Source: Baffinella frigidus (taxonomy: Eukaryota; Cryptophyceae; Cryptomonadales; Baffinellaceae). From it: a stretch of 10,219 bases of DNA. A program made the translations under genes and the position numbers. How positions within the stretch are numbered: position 1 is the stretch's first letter; every line of letters starts with the position of its first letter. Positions 1 to 6,509 of this stretch are shown piece after piece. The notes beneath the pieces were generated by a model. The model saw only the letters and a list, made by a program, of their open reading frames with translations. It was not told the DNA's origin and did not search any database. The stretch is taken from NCBI GenBank assembly GCA_026770585.1, contig MU646610.1, positions 31,678 through 41,896 of the forward strand, given 5' to 3'.

Positions 1-363
1 GATTTTGAATAACCCATGGTCGTATCGCGTAGGGGTGTGGCTTTCCTGGTAAGAGGCGCCCGTGTTGCGGGGGGGGGGGGGGTAGTGCGGGTACGAAGGT
101 CGGATGGGGAACTTCGACCACAGCACGCATATACCTCATATACGTATATACGCATACAAACGCGTCCGATGGACCACCTCGTCAACAATCCACACAGCGG
201 ACTTGGAGGGGATTTCGAATAACCCTTACGCGATAAGACCTAGGACCCTACGGTAGTGACTCCGTAGGGACATAGGGGGGTTCCTACGAAATGCACGCGT
301 CCGATGGACACCACCTCAACACGCCAGCTCCTCGGAAAGGCCCTCGTAAAGCGTACGTCTGCG
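1..363. other. Repeat-filled intron or flank, no gene
   Basis: Positions 1-15 match one end of element G, and 191-288 is a full minus-strand copy. A run of G lies at about 69-82. ACGCGTCCGATGGACACC-type sequence occurs twice (161-185 and 295-320). No coding potential was recognised. Confidence 0.6.
191..288 (-). repeat. Dispersed element G, copy 1
   Basis: Read on the minus strand, it starts CGTAGGAACCCCCCTATG and ends GAAGTCCGCTGTGTGG-like. It matches copies at 875-972 and 6770-6871 with scattered changes. It is rich in short palindromes of CCTACGG type. No coding capacity is present. Confidence 0.85.
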
Positions 364-488
364 AAATGCTGACTCTTGGCGCGTCACGTCCTCGAAATGC
401 TGACCTTTGGCACTGCACGTCCTCGATAGGCTGACCTGTGGCACGACACGTCCCCAAAATGCTGACTTTTTTTTGTGTCACGTCCTCG
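364..488 (+). repeat. 31-bp tandem array of an intron 3' end
   Basis: Four units at 364-394, 395-425, 426-456 and 457-488 share the form AAATGCTGAC...CACGTCCTCG. A fifth, diverged unit at 664-693 directly precedes the true exon a acceptor. Each carries CTGAC or CTAAC, a plausible branch point. The array is thus made from the segment between branch point and acceptor. Confidence 0.85.
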
Positions 489-493
489 AAAAG

Positions 494-552
494 GTGCCGG
501 GACGAGTGTTCTCAATGGACGTGGTGGGGCGCGTGATGGCCATCGCGACCGC
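494..552 (+). pseudogene. Head copy of exon a with acceptor
   Basis: The first 59 bases of exon a, with the AAAAG acceptor before them, are repeated here almost exactly (VPGRVFSMDVVGRVMAIATA). The sequence then departs from the exon and meets no donor at the expected place. It looks like the upstream product of a tandem duplication with one end inside the exon. Confidence 0.85.
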
Positions 553-697
553 CCACCGGTTGACTAATTTGCGGTTCTCCTGGTACAAATCCTGCTCGGT
601 CCCGTCCCCGTCCTGGTACAGAACCTGTCGTGTTTAGTCAACCATGCCTGGCCCTCGTTCGCGGAGCTAACCTTTTGTTGTGTCACGTCCCCGAAAG

Positions 698-835
698 GTG
701 CCGGAACGAGTGTTCTCAATGGACGTGGTGGGGCGCGTGATGGTGATCGCGACCGCGGAAAGGCACATCCTCGTCTACGACCTCCGGAACCCCTCCCAGC
801 CGTTCCGCCAGAAGCACTCGCCGCTCAAATACCAG
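698..835 (+). CDS. RAE1: RAE1 exon a (46 codons)
   Basis: The exon runs from VPERVFSMDV to SPLKYQ. PERVFSMD is the start of a propeller strand, followed by VIATAERHILVYDLR, a blade strand with YD in the place of the usual WD, and then the RAE1/BUB3 signature SPLKYQ. The acceptor is GAAAG at 693-697. A CTAAC branch-point-like motif at 667-671 lies 26 nt before that AG. The donor is CAG|GTCGG at 836. Frame and borders are supported by two broken copies that share the same acceptor (494-552) and donor (975-1031). The exon is in phase 0 on both sides, so skipping it would keep the frame. The start was set by the acceptor, not by an ATG, because this is an internal exon. Confidence 0.85.
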
Positions 836-874
836 GTCGGCCTTACCCCAGGCGGAAAACTCCCCGGTTTCCTT

Positions 875-972
875 ATCCGTAGGAACCCCCCTATGTCCCT
901 ACGGATTGCCTACCGTAGGGTCCTATGTCTTATCGCTTACGGGTTATTCGAAATCTCTCCGAAGTCCGCTGG
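875..972 (+). repeat. Dispersed element G, copy 2
   Basis: ATCCGTAGGAACCCCCCTAT to about GAAGTCCGCTG, lying exactly between exon a's intron start and the exon a tail copy. Confidence 0.87.
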
Positions 973-974
973 GT

Positions 975-1071
975 GACCTCCGGAACCCCTCCAACCCCTC
1001 CCGCCAGAAGCACTCGCCGCTCAAGTACCAGGTTGGCGTAACCCTAGACGGAAAGTTCCCCGGTTTCCACT
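975..1071 (+). pseudogene. Tail copy of exon a with donor and about 40 bp of intron
   Basis: Positions 975-1031 repeat the last 57 bases of exon a (DLRNPSNPSRQKHSPLKYQ), with a few substitutions. The donor CAG|GT and the next roughly 40 intron bases match those after the real exon (836-874). A copy of element G (875-972) lies exactly between the two. Confidence 0.87.
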
Positions 1072-1200
1072 CGGTGGGCTGCGAAGGTTTCGGGACCCCT
1101 AGATTTAGCGGCAACGTGACCAAATTTTCAACAGATAAATGCCTTAAGTTAATTGCGGCGGGGCACGTTGACTTTTGATGAAAGGTCCGTGGTCCACCGT
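1069..1200 (+). repeat. Intron block shared with 4308-4445
   Basis: CGGTGGGCTGCGAAGGTTTCG at one end and GTTGACTTTTGATGAAAGGT at the other match 4314-4335 and 4409-4430 in the same order and spacing. The middle is weaker (CCTTAAGTT / CCTTAAAGT). The block lies in intron a-b here and in intron b-c there. Confidence 0.72.
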
Positions 1201-1351
1201 GTGGGTAGGGTAGTTCAGGGTTCGAGGGGTACGGTTTACTTTTTTTAGGGTTTTGGGTTCAGGTTTAGGGTTTTCTGGATTGGACACCCGGACCGCTTTC
1301 CGCGCGTTTTCGGTTGAACACCGTTTCCGGTTGGTGCCAACCGGACCCACA

Positions 1352-1484
1352 CACCGTTTCCGTACCCAAACACCGTTTCTGGACCCAAACACCGTTTCCG
1401 TACCCAAACACCGTTTCTGGACCCAAACACCGTTCCCGTACCCAAACACCGTTTCTGGACCCAAACACCGTTTCTGGTTGGCAC
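1352..1484 (+). repeat. 19-bp minisatellite with 38-bp alternation
   Basis: Seven units begin CACCGTTTC. Units ending CCGTACCCAAA alternate with units ending TGGACCCAAA, so the period is 38 bp. Flanking partial units lie at 1316-1350 and 1490-1505. Open frames on both strands here are products of the repeat. Confidence 0.92.
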
Positions 1485-1573
1485 GGCTGAGCACCGTTTC
1501 CAAGTAATGCCAACGCGTGGTTATGCGTCGCCACTTATTCGTGGAACAACCTCTTGTAAATTGCGGGCGGCAG

Positions 1574-1640
1574 ACTCGGCGTGTGGTCGGAGTTCCCCGA
1601 CCAGCGTTGCCCGACCAGCTGGGCGTGTGCGGCGGGAGCG
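1574..1640 (+). pseudogene. Degenerate head copy of exon b, internally doubled
   Basis: After GGCGGCAG, a sequence close to the start of exon b appears. It carries one extra base. The stretch coding for PDQL is then repeated again, followed by a GVCGGS-like continuation. The frame is lost. It is the farthest of the exon b heads. Confidence 0.65.
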
Positions 1641-1744
1641 TTGCGTTTCCGACTTGCATGTTCATCTAGGCCCGCCTCGGGACCGTACACCGTTTTGGAC
1701 CTTTGTGCCACGAACCTCAAAACGCAGCGGTCAAAAACGTCGTA

Positions 1745-1830
1745 CGACATTGGCAGCATGTTTACAGCCACGACGTCGGCAATTTTTCACGCCAGGAGTG
1801 GCCACACGTCCTACCATAATATTCTTGGAC
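1745..1830 (+). repeat. Intron direct repeat, copy 1
   Basis: TTGGCAGCATGTTTACAGCC...GACGTCGGCAATTTTTCACG...CACGTCCTACCA matches 2066-2140 in order, with about one change in eight. The second copy leads into the exon b head at 2178, so this is duplicated intron 3' sequence. Confidence 0.8.
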
Positions 1831-1908
1831 GTCATCTTTTGTACAAGGATCTGAGAGCTCTTTTGGACAAGGATCGTAGAGCTCTTAGAGCTCGTGTGGC
1901 TGTGTGCG

Positions 1909-2012
1909 TATCCCTTAAGTGGCGGACGGGCGATTAATCGCCCTGACTCGCCCTAGGCAGGTCCTAGGGCCCTACCGTAGGGCGTATGCACCTACTCGCC
2001 ACTTAAGGGATA
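1909..2012. mobile_element. 104-bp inverted-repeat element
   Basis: The ends TATCCCTTAAGTGGCG and CGCCACTTAAGGGATA are perfect 16-bp inverted repeats. Inside are the palindrome at 1928-1943 (GGGCGATTAATCGCCC) and sequence like element G's CTACCGTAGGG. No clear target duplication is seen. It separates the two intron direct repeats at 1745 and 2066. Confidence 0.72.
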
Positions 2013-2065
2013 ACTTCGGAACACGCCACGCAGAAAACGTCTTCTGCATCGCGGGCAGTTGGCAC

Positions 2066-2150
2066 GACCTTGGCAGCCTTTTTACAGCCGCGACGTCGGC
2101 ACTTTTTCACGCCAGAAGCGGCTACACGTCCTACCAGAATTTTCGTAGAG
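2066..2150 (+). repeat. Intron direct repeat, copy 2
   Basis: Partner of 1745-1830; it is followed after about 30 bases by the acceptor of the exon b head at 2178. Confidence 0.8.
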
Positions 2151-2177
2151 CTCTCACGTCTTCTGCGTGGCGGACAG

Positions 2178-2222
2178 ACGCAGTGCGTGCTCGTGTTCCC
2201 GGACCAGCTAGGCGTCTGCGGC
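2178..2222 (+). pseudogene. Head copy of exon b with acceptor
   Basis: The sequence GGACAG|ACGCAG starts a copy reading TQCVLVFPDQLGVCG in the same frame as exon b (TRCVAVFPDQLGFCV). It diverges after 15 codons. The acceptor context TTCTGCGTGGCGGACAG is a variant of the one before the true exon. Confidence 0.82.
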
Positions 2223-2415
2223 ATTGCCAACGAATGTTTGGGTACGGAGTCGTTCTGCACGTGTGGCTCAGTGGGAAAGGCGATCTCGGTATCTCATCAG
2301 GTTATGAGTTCCTCTTTTCGCGTGAGTTCGGTTCCCTGTGTACCGCGAAACTCGAACCGGTGCGTTCAAAAACGTGGAATAACGTCGTGTGGAATAGCAT
2401 CTTGTGCGTGGGCAG

Positions 2416-2517
2416 ACGCGTGGTGTTAGGGTTAAGGGTTACAGGATTAGGGGATTAGGGTTGAGGGGTTTGGAAGTGGTGTTCCCCGCCCAGCTAGGCT
2501 TCTGCCTGGGGAGCGTG
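2416..2517 (+). pseudogene. Head copy of exon b split by a telomere-like insert
   Basis: After TGTGCGTGGGCAG, the exon start ACGCG-TGGTGTT is interrupted at 2428 and resumes at 2477 with the same TGGTGTT. It then continues as VFPAQLGFCLGSV-type sequence to about 2517. Compared with exon b, the copy also lacks about nine bases near its start. The insert is listed separately. Confidence 0.75.
2428..2476 (+). repeat. Telomere-like insert with 7-bp flanking duplication
   Basis: Degenerate TTAGGG repeats (AGGGTTAAGGGTTACAGG and on) fill 49 bases between two copies of TGGTGTT (2421-2427 and 2477-2483) inside an exon b head copy. The flanks join to restore the exon-like sequence. Confidence 0.65.
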
Positions 2518-2697
2518 ACACATGCCCTAATTCCTGTGTCAACCTAATTACGGTATTCCGTACCACCGTACGGTATTGCACATAGTAGCACCCTACGGAT
2601 TGCCGGATTTCGGTCAACGCCGGAATAAGGTCGTCGACTCTTGACGTGTTGTGTGCGTGGAGGTGGTCGACTCTTGACGTGTTGTGTGCGTGGGCAG

Positions 2698-2841
2698 ACG
2701 CGGTGTGTGGCGGTGTTCCCCGACCAGCTGGGCTTCTGCGTGGGGTCAGTCGAGGGCCGCGTGGCGATCGAGCACCTCGAAGACAGCGATCTGCCCAAGA
2801 ACTTCGCGTTCAAGTGCCACCGCCACAACGCGGACTCCAAG
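2698..2841 (+). CDS. RAE1: RAE1 exon b (48 codons)
   Basis: The exon starts TRCVAVFPDQLGF, continues through GSVEGRVAIEHL and KNFAFKCHR, and ends NADSK. TRC follows directly on SPLKYQ of exon a, as in RAE1 and BUB3. EGRVAIEHL is the strand that reads the side of the propeller, and FKCHR is conserved in the family. The acceptor is TGGGCAG at 2691-2697 and the donor is AAG|GTATCC at 2842, both in phase 0. The donor GT lies inside the left end of an inverted-repeat element (2841-3071). Upstream lie at least four broken copies of the exon start; one broken copy of the exon end lies downstream at 3761-3790. Confidence 0.88.
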
Positions 2842-3071
2842 GTATCCACTTTATCCACGCGAGGCTAGAAACGGGACTATTTTAAATGTGCGGTTGTTAG
2901 ATTTAGTACCAGCCACGGGCAGGCGTGGTCACGTATCGGGCGGAATTCCGCCCGATACGTGGCCAAACGCCCCCATTTGTGTGAAAATTACTACACACCT
3001 CTGTTTTTTTCTTCACTTGTAAACGACACCCTGTTTTAAAATAGTCACATTTCTAGCCTCGAGTGGATACC
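2841..3071. mobile_element. 231-bp inverted-repeat element that carries the exon b donor
   Basis: The left end GGTATCCACT...CGAGGCTAGAAA...ACTATTTTAAA is the inverted form of the right end TTTAAAATAGTCACATTTCTAGCC...AGTGGATACC; the left arm has nine extra bases. The middle holds a perfect 32-bp palindrome at 2930-2961 with GAATTC at its centre. The exon b donor GTATCC is positions 2-7 of the left end. Half-copies follow the donor of exon d tails (8431-8516, 8776-8861). Confidence 0.75.
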
Positions 3072-3480
3072 CCACGGATTTTCGCCAAGTGGATCTCCCT
3101 CCAGGGACTGACGATTGCTTTATGCAACCGTTCGCGTTGTGCTCCAGGGAGGTCACACGAGAAAGAAGATAATCTCGAGGGACCTACCCAGAGTCGTATA
3201 TCACCAAGTATACAACGTATACGAAGAATATAATGAAAATTACTACACGTAGTTGCAATCGACGTTTGTTCTGTTTACACGGGTAGCCTCGTGTGGCTTA
3301 TTTTTACCCCTTAAGATACACCCAAATCGTATTCATGATGAACACTCGTCCGGATGAAATCGACGTTGGTTCTGTTCACACGGGTAGCCTCGTGTGGCTG
3401 TCCCGAGGCGGGCCTAGATGAACATGACCGGCTCTGCCCCACTCGGGTTGACTGACTATTTTCAAGTTGATATGGTGGGC
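3072..3480. other. Intron stretch with two direct repeats
   Basis: Positions 3256-3299 and 3357-3400 are direct repeats ending ACACGGGTAGCCTCGTGTGG, a motif that also ends the 181-bp elements. Positions 3401-3427 are the inverted form of 1656-1682 (CATGTTCATCTAGGCCCGCC). No coding signal is seen. Confidence 0.65.
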
Positions 3481-3661
3481 CCACACGAGGCTATCCATGC
3501 GAACATATTCATAAGTTAATTATTGGATTATTGCCCAGGAAACACGCCAAAAGTCAGCATTTGATCACGTTTCCGTACGGACATCCGTACGGAAACGTGA
3601 TCATTTCCCCACAAATTTTAAAATGTTCTTTTATTCTGTTCGCATGGATAGCCTCGTGTGG
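3481..3661 (+). mobile_element. 181-bp MITE-like element, copy 1
   Basis: It has 25-bp perfect terminal inverted repeats starting CCACACGAGGCTATCC. A near-central palindrome at 3563-3602 has 19-base arms around CA. A copy of the same length in opposite orientation lies at 7553-7733, with about six differences by eye. No target duplication is clear. It contains a GCTGACTTTTGGCG-type stretch (minus strand) resembling the branch-point array at 364-488. Confidence 0.88.
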
Positions 3662-3760
3662 GTGTGCGGTCAAGCCCGTCAACTTTAGAGCAGGGGGGAG
3701 CCCGGGCTCACCAGATTGGTGAGACGAAATAGAATGAGGCAGCGCTAGAAGGTCGACCTA

Positions 3761-3790
3761 GAGCGCCACCGCCACGACTCTGACTGTAAA
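3761..3790 (+). pseudogene. Tail copy of exon b with donor
   Basis: These 30 bases read ERHRHDSDCK and are followed by GTCGAG. They match the end of exon b (KCHRHNADSK then GTATCC) in frame and donor position. The shared CGCCACCGCCAC core makes chance unlikely. A weaker relative of the preceding bases occurs near 4224-4250. Confidence 0.72.
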
Positions 3791-3800
3791 GTCGAGCTCT

Positions 3801-3957
3801 GCCTCAGTTTCATCTCGAAAGATAACTGGATCAGTTGCCTAATTAACGTTCTTCATTTAATTAGCGGGCCTAATTAAAGTTACTCTGCCCAAATTAATTT
3901 CTCCTATTCAACCTTCTATTGAAAAGGAACTGATCCAGTCATCTTTCGAGATGAGGC
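3801..3957 (+). mobile_element. 157-bp hairpin element, copy 1
   Basis: GCCTCAGTTTCATCTCGAAA and AACTGGATCAGTT at the left are mirrored by AACTGATCCAGT and CATCTTTCGAGATGAGGC at the right. The inside is AT-rich with repeated CTAATTAA. A shorter diverged copy lies at 6349-6476. Confidence 0.83.
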
Positions 3958-4640
3958 TCATCTGGGTTCCTCGTTGAATATGGTCGTATGCTCTTTGTAC
4001 TGGAGCGTTCGTACCGAGTCCATCCCTAAATGGATTTGATCGCAGATTAACTGCACTGCTACCCAGGACATTTTACCTCACGTCAACAAAGCTGATCCTC
4101 GGCAGTAAGTTGCCATTTCATTCAGATGGACCTGCTCTGGGAGCAGGCATTTGACTTGAGGCACTGGCTTTTAGGGGGGGTTGATTTAGGTGAAATGTTC
4201 TGGCTCAGAGTGAAGTGAGAAAGAGCTGGAGGGTCGACCTAAGGCGCGTGCAAGGGGCTTGCGAGAGGGTGTTCCTTACAACAGCCTTCAAATCAGATGG
4301 CTGCGAAACCACACGGTGGGCTACGAAGGTTTCGTTGGGGCTGGAATTCAAGGCATATTACGTGATCGAATTGCACCATAAAATCCTTAAAGTCAACTGT
4401 CTCAAGGCAAGTTGACTTTTGATGAAAGGTTCGTAGTCCACTCATGGGACACGTGGCCGACGCTGGCACTCAAGTGTCGAGCCTCCAACTGAATATGGTT
4501 GGATGCTCTTTGTACTGGAGCGTTTGTACCGAGCCCTGCCCGAAATGGAGCTTCCAACTGGAGGGTTCTTCATTAATTTATTCCGGCTGGAGGATTGTTC
4601 ATCAAACAATTCATTTTGTTTATCAAATATTTTACATGCT
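3958..4640. other. Intron stretch, mostly unassigned
   Basis: Two direct repeats share GAATATGGT...ATGCTCTTTGTACTGGAGCG (about 3975-4035 and 4491-4555). Positions 4308-4445 are the partner of 1069-1200. The rest shows no gene, RNA gene or element that I can name. Confidence 0.6.
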
Positions 4641-4807
4641 TAGAGCGCTGTGCCGAGAAGTTGGCCACCGAAAAATGGGAAAATTGGGGCCATTTTGTCC
4701 ACTTTTGAGAAATTCATGGTACTGAATTTCTCCATAGTTGACATAATGGCTCCAATTTCTCGATTCCCCATTATTTCCCGTGGCCAACTTCTCTGCACAG
4801 CGCTCTA
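4641..4807. mobile_element. 167-bp hairpin element
   Basis: TAGAGCGCTGTGCCGAGAAG and its inverted partner ending CACAGCGCTCTA frame an element whose two halves are largely complementary. The centre is a near-perfect palindrome, GAGAAATTCATGGTACTGAA and on (4707-4732). Its right half is repeated at 5061-5162 as part of a larger duplication. Confidence 0.83.
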
Positions 4808-4864
4808 TTAAATCATTTACATTGTCGTTGCCGGGAGGTTTCTGAAAAGCGCGGTGTCCCCCAG

Positions 4865-4888
4865 GATCCGGAGCTGTTCGCGGTCAAC
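4865..4888 (+). pseudogene. Head copy 1 of exon c with acceptor
   Basis: The CCCCCAG acceptor is followed by the first eight codons of exon c (DPELFAVN), with one synonymous change, and then by unrelated T-rich sequence. The preceding 150 or so bases match those before the true exon at an offset of 355. Confidence 0.85.
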
Positions 4889-5041
4889 TTTTTGTTAAAT
4901 AATTTACATGCTTATTAAACAGTTTACTTTTTCGTTGCCGGGAGGTGTCTGAAAAGCGCAATTTTCGTAAATAATGCATAACTTTCGTAAATAATGCATA
5001 TTCGGCGCTATGGGGTGTCTGAAAAGCGCGGTGCTCCCCAG

Positions 5042-5060
5042 GATCCGGAGCTGTTCGCGG
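5042..5060 (+). pseudogene. Head copy 2 of exon c with acceptor
   Basis: After CTCCCCAG come the first six codons of exon c (DPELFA) and GG, then TGAGAAATTC. The join creates GCG|GTGAGA, a strong donor-like sequence, so an 18-nt exon is possible on paper. The acceptor lies 177 bases after the first copy and 178 before the true exon. Confidence 0.83.
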
Positions 5061-5243
5061 TGAGAAATTCATGGTACTGAATTTCTCCATAGTTGACAAA
5101 ATGGCTCCAATTTCTCGATTCCCCATTATTTCCCGTGGCCAACTTCTCTGCACAGCGCTCTATTAAATAATTTACATTGTCGTTGCCGGGAGGTTTCTGA
5201 AAAGCGCGGTGCCCCCCAGGATCCGGAGCTCTTCGCGGTCAAC
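5061..5243 (+). repeat. Second copy of a duplicated acceptor segment
   Basis: Positions 5061-5243 repeat 4706-4888 at a constant offset of 355. The repeat covers the right half of the hairpin element, the intron 3' end, the acceptor and the first eight codons of exon c. A third, partial version of the intron end lies at 4889-5060. Confidence 0.85.
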
Positions 5244-5264
5244 TCGATTGCCTTCAACCCCGTG
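5220..5264 (+). CDS. RAE1: RAE1 exon c, 45-nt micro-exon
   Basis: The exon encodes DPELFAVNSIAFNPV, which matches the family segment xxIYAVNxIAFHPV between FKCHR and GTFAT. The acceptor is CCCCCCAG ending at 5219 and the donor is GTG|GTATGA at 5265; both are phase 0. It is too short to stand out as an open frame. It was identified from the protein segment missing between exons b and d. Two truncated copies with the same acceptor precede it (4865-4888, 5042-5060), and tail copies with the same donor follow (5752-5779 and others). Skipping it would remove 15 residues in frame. Highly similar 181-bp elements lie on either side in opposite orientation, in the flanking introns. Confidence 0.83.
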
Positions 5265-5362
5265 GTATGAACCGCTTCCCAACAAACCACCGGATTGAAC
5301 CGCCTGACACCAAACCACCAACTGCCTCCCACCGCCGAGGATCCCGAGAGCCAATCTAATGC

Positions 5363-5490
5363 GGAAACGATTTTAATTCAAAACTATTGGATTTAGTGAA
5401 AATTACTTCACGAATACTTTAATATTACTAGTAAAACTCGTTGTGTGTGGTAAATTTCGTTGCCATTTTTTTTTTATTAAAATCGTTTCC
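5363..5490 (+). mobile_element. 128-bp AT-rich inverted-repeat element, copy 1
   Basis: GGAAACGATTTTAAT and ATTAAAATCGTTTCC are 15-bp inverted ends. The body (TATTGGATTTAGTGAAAATT...) matches the copy at 5904-6031, which has the same length. Confidence 0.85.
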
Positions 5491-5497
5491 CTATGGA

Positions 5498-5695
5498 ATC
5501 TGGTAGGACTTGACCACACCGAACTTCGAAGACGCGAACTTCTGTTTGAACCCACAGTTGTAATTATTAGTAAACGGCTGATTTGTTGTGAAAATTTGAG
5601 AAAAAAATGAATTTAAAACACTACATGGCCAAAAGCGTCCCAGAAGTTCGCGTCCTGTAGCTTCGAAGTTCGCTTTGTCCAAGTCCTGCCAGATT
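5498..5695. mobile_element. 198-bp inverted-repeat element with long ends
   Basis: AATCTGGTAGGACTTG and GAACTTCGAAG...CGCGAACTTCT on the left are mirrored by AGAAGTTCGCG...CTTCGAAGTTCG and CAAGTCCTGCCAGATT on the right. The arms are about 48 and 55 bases. Only one copy is seen. Confidence 0.8.
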
Positions 5696-5751
5696 GGCTC
5701 TACGCGATTATTCACACTGCGTCATAAAATGGCCACCATGTATTCCCTCCG

Positions 5752-5779
5752 AAACAACTCGATTGCCTTCAATCCCGTG
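5752..5779 (+). pseudogene. Tail copy of exon c with donor
   Basis: Positions 5756-5779 repeat NSIAFNPV of exon c with one synonymous change. They are followed by the donor GTATGTTCC, closer to consensus than the true exon's GTATGA. The sequence before it (ATGTATTCCCTCCGAAAC) is not exon sequence and recurs with the other tail copies. Confidence 0.82.
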
Positions 5780-5880
5780 GTATGTTCCTTCCACCCGCCT
5801 CCGAATGTACCCTACGCGTTTATTCACAACGCACCTCAACGCACCTTTATGTAAACCACACCAGAAAATGGCCGCCATGT

Positions 5881-6047
5881 ACTCGATCGCCTTCAATCTC
5901 ATAGGAAAGCTGGTTTAATTTAAAATATTGGATTTCAACGAAAATTTCTACACGTTTGCTTTGATATTAACAATACAGATCGTTCTGTGTAGTAATTTTC
6001 ATTGCCGTTTTGAAAATTAAATCTGTTTTCCTGTGAAATCCTGTGGT
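5881..6047 (+). pseudogene. Tail copy of exon c split by a 128-bp element
   Basis: Positions 5881-5903 match the end of exon c (SIAFN). An inverted-repeat element (5904-6031) follows. Then 6036-6047 resumes as ATCCTGTG|GT, followed by the same ATGTTCCTTCC intron start found after the other tail copy (5780 onward). The element therefore probably jumped into an existing tail copy. Confidence 0.7.
5904..6031 (+). mobile_element. 128-bp AT-rich inverted-repeat element, copy 2
   Basis: GGAAAGCTGGTTTAATTTAA to AAATTAAATCTGTTTTCC; it interrupts an exon c tail copy. The flanks AATCTCATA and AATCCTGTG may be a decayed target duplication. Confidence 0.83.
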
Positions 6048-6111
6048 ATGTTCCTTCCCACCCGCCGCCCAACGTGCTTCCTCCAGTGGGAGCAATCAGC
6101 AATCCTGCAAG

Positions 6112-6249
6112 CCACTTAGCAGGCGCCCAGTTCCTTCCCCCCCGACAATCCGGGGGGAAATCCGTTGGAATCCACAGCAATGGATAAGATTCACGCACAC
6201 ATTTTTTAGATGGACTGTATCCGTGAATCCCCCGGTGGCTGCTAAGTGG
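6112..6249. mobile_element. Probable 138-bp inverted-repeat element
   Basis: CCACTTAGCAGG at the left and GGTGGCTGCTAAGTGG at the right form inverted ends. An inner pair, GATTCACG (6188) and CGTGAATC (6222), is also present. The right end is the same sequence as the 24-bp unit repeated at 8081-8152. Confidence 0.6.
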
Positions 6250-6348
6250 AGTGGTCGCGGCATCCTAATCGTTCATGAAGGATACCCTCCGCGTTAATTC
6301 AAATCGCAGCAGAAAGCGGCTACCGAGCATGCCCTCCGGAACAACTTC

Positions 6349-6476
6349 ACCTCGGAAGATAACTGAATCAGTTCCCTAATTGGCGTTTTCATTTAATTTG
6401 GAGGCCTAATTGAATTTACTATGCCTTGACTAATTTCTTCTATTCGACCTCCTATTGACGAGGAAACGATTCAGTT
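6349..6476 (+). mobile_element. Hairpin element, diverged copy 2
   Basis: ACCTCGGAAGATAACTGAAT to ACGATTCAGTT follows the order of 3801-3957, including CTAATTGGCGTTTTCATTTA and TCGACCTCCTATTGA. The right end is shortened. Both flanks are exon c tail-leader repeats. Confidence 0.78.
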
Positions 6477-6509
6477 GGCAGAAAGTGGCCACCATGCATT
6501 CTCTCCGAA

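Noticed and set aside
364-488. CRISPR array
   Set aside because: Units are contiguous and diverged, with no spacers, in a eukaryotic gene; the repeat is an intron end.
1144-1665. Minus-strand open frame of 173 codons with repeated GVWVQKRCLG-like units
   Set aside because: It is encoded by the 19-bp minisatellite, which is open in several frames on both strands.
2926-2965. Bacterial-type terminator hairpin
   Set aside because: The perfect palindrome is the middle of a symmetrical inverted-repeat element in an intron, with no T-run directly after it.
5740-5900. GCCACCATG and GCCGCCATG as translation starts
   Set aside because: They resemble a good start context but lie in repeated leader sequence before exon c tail copies, with only short unrelated frames.
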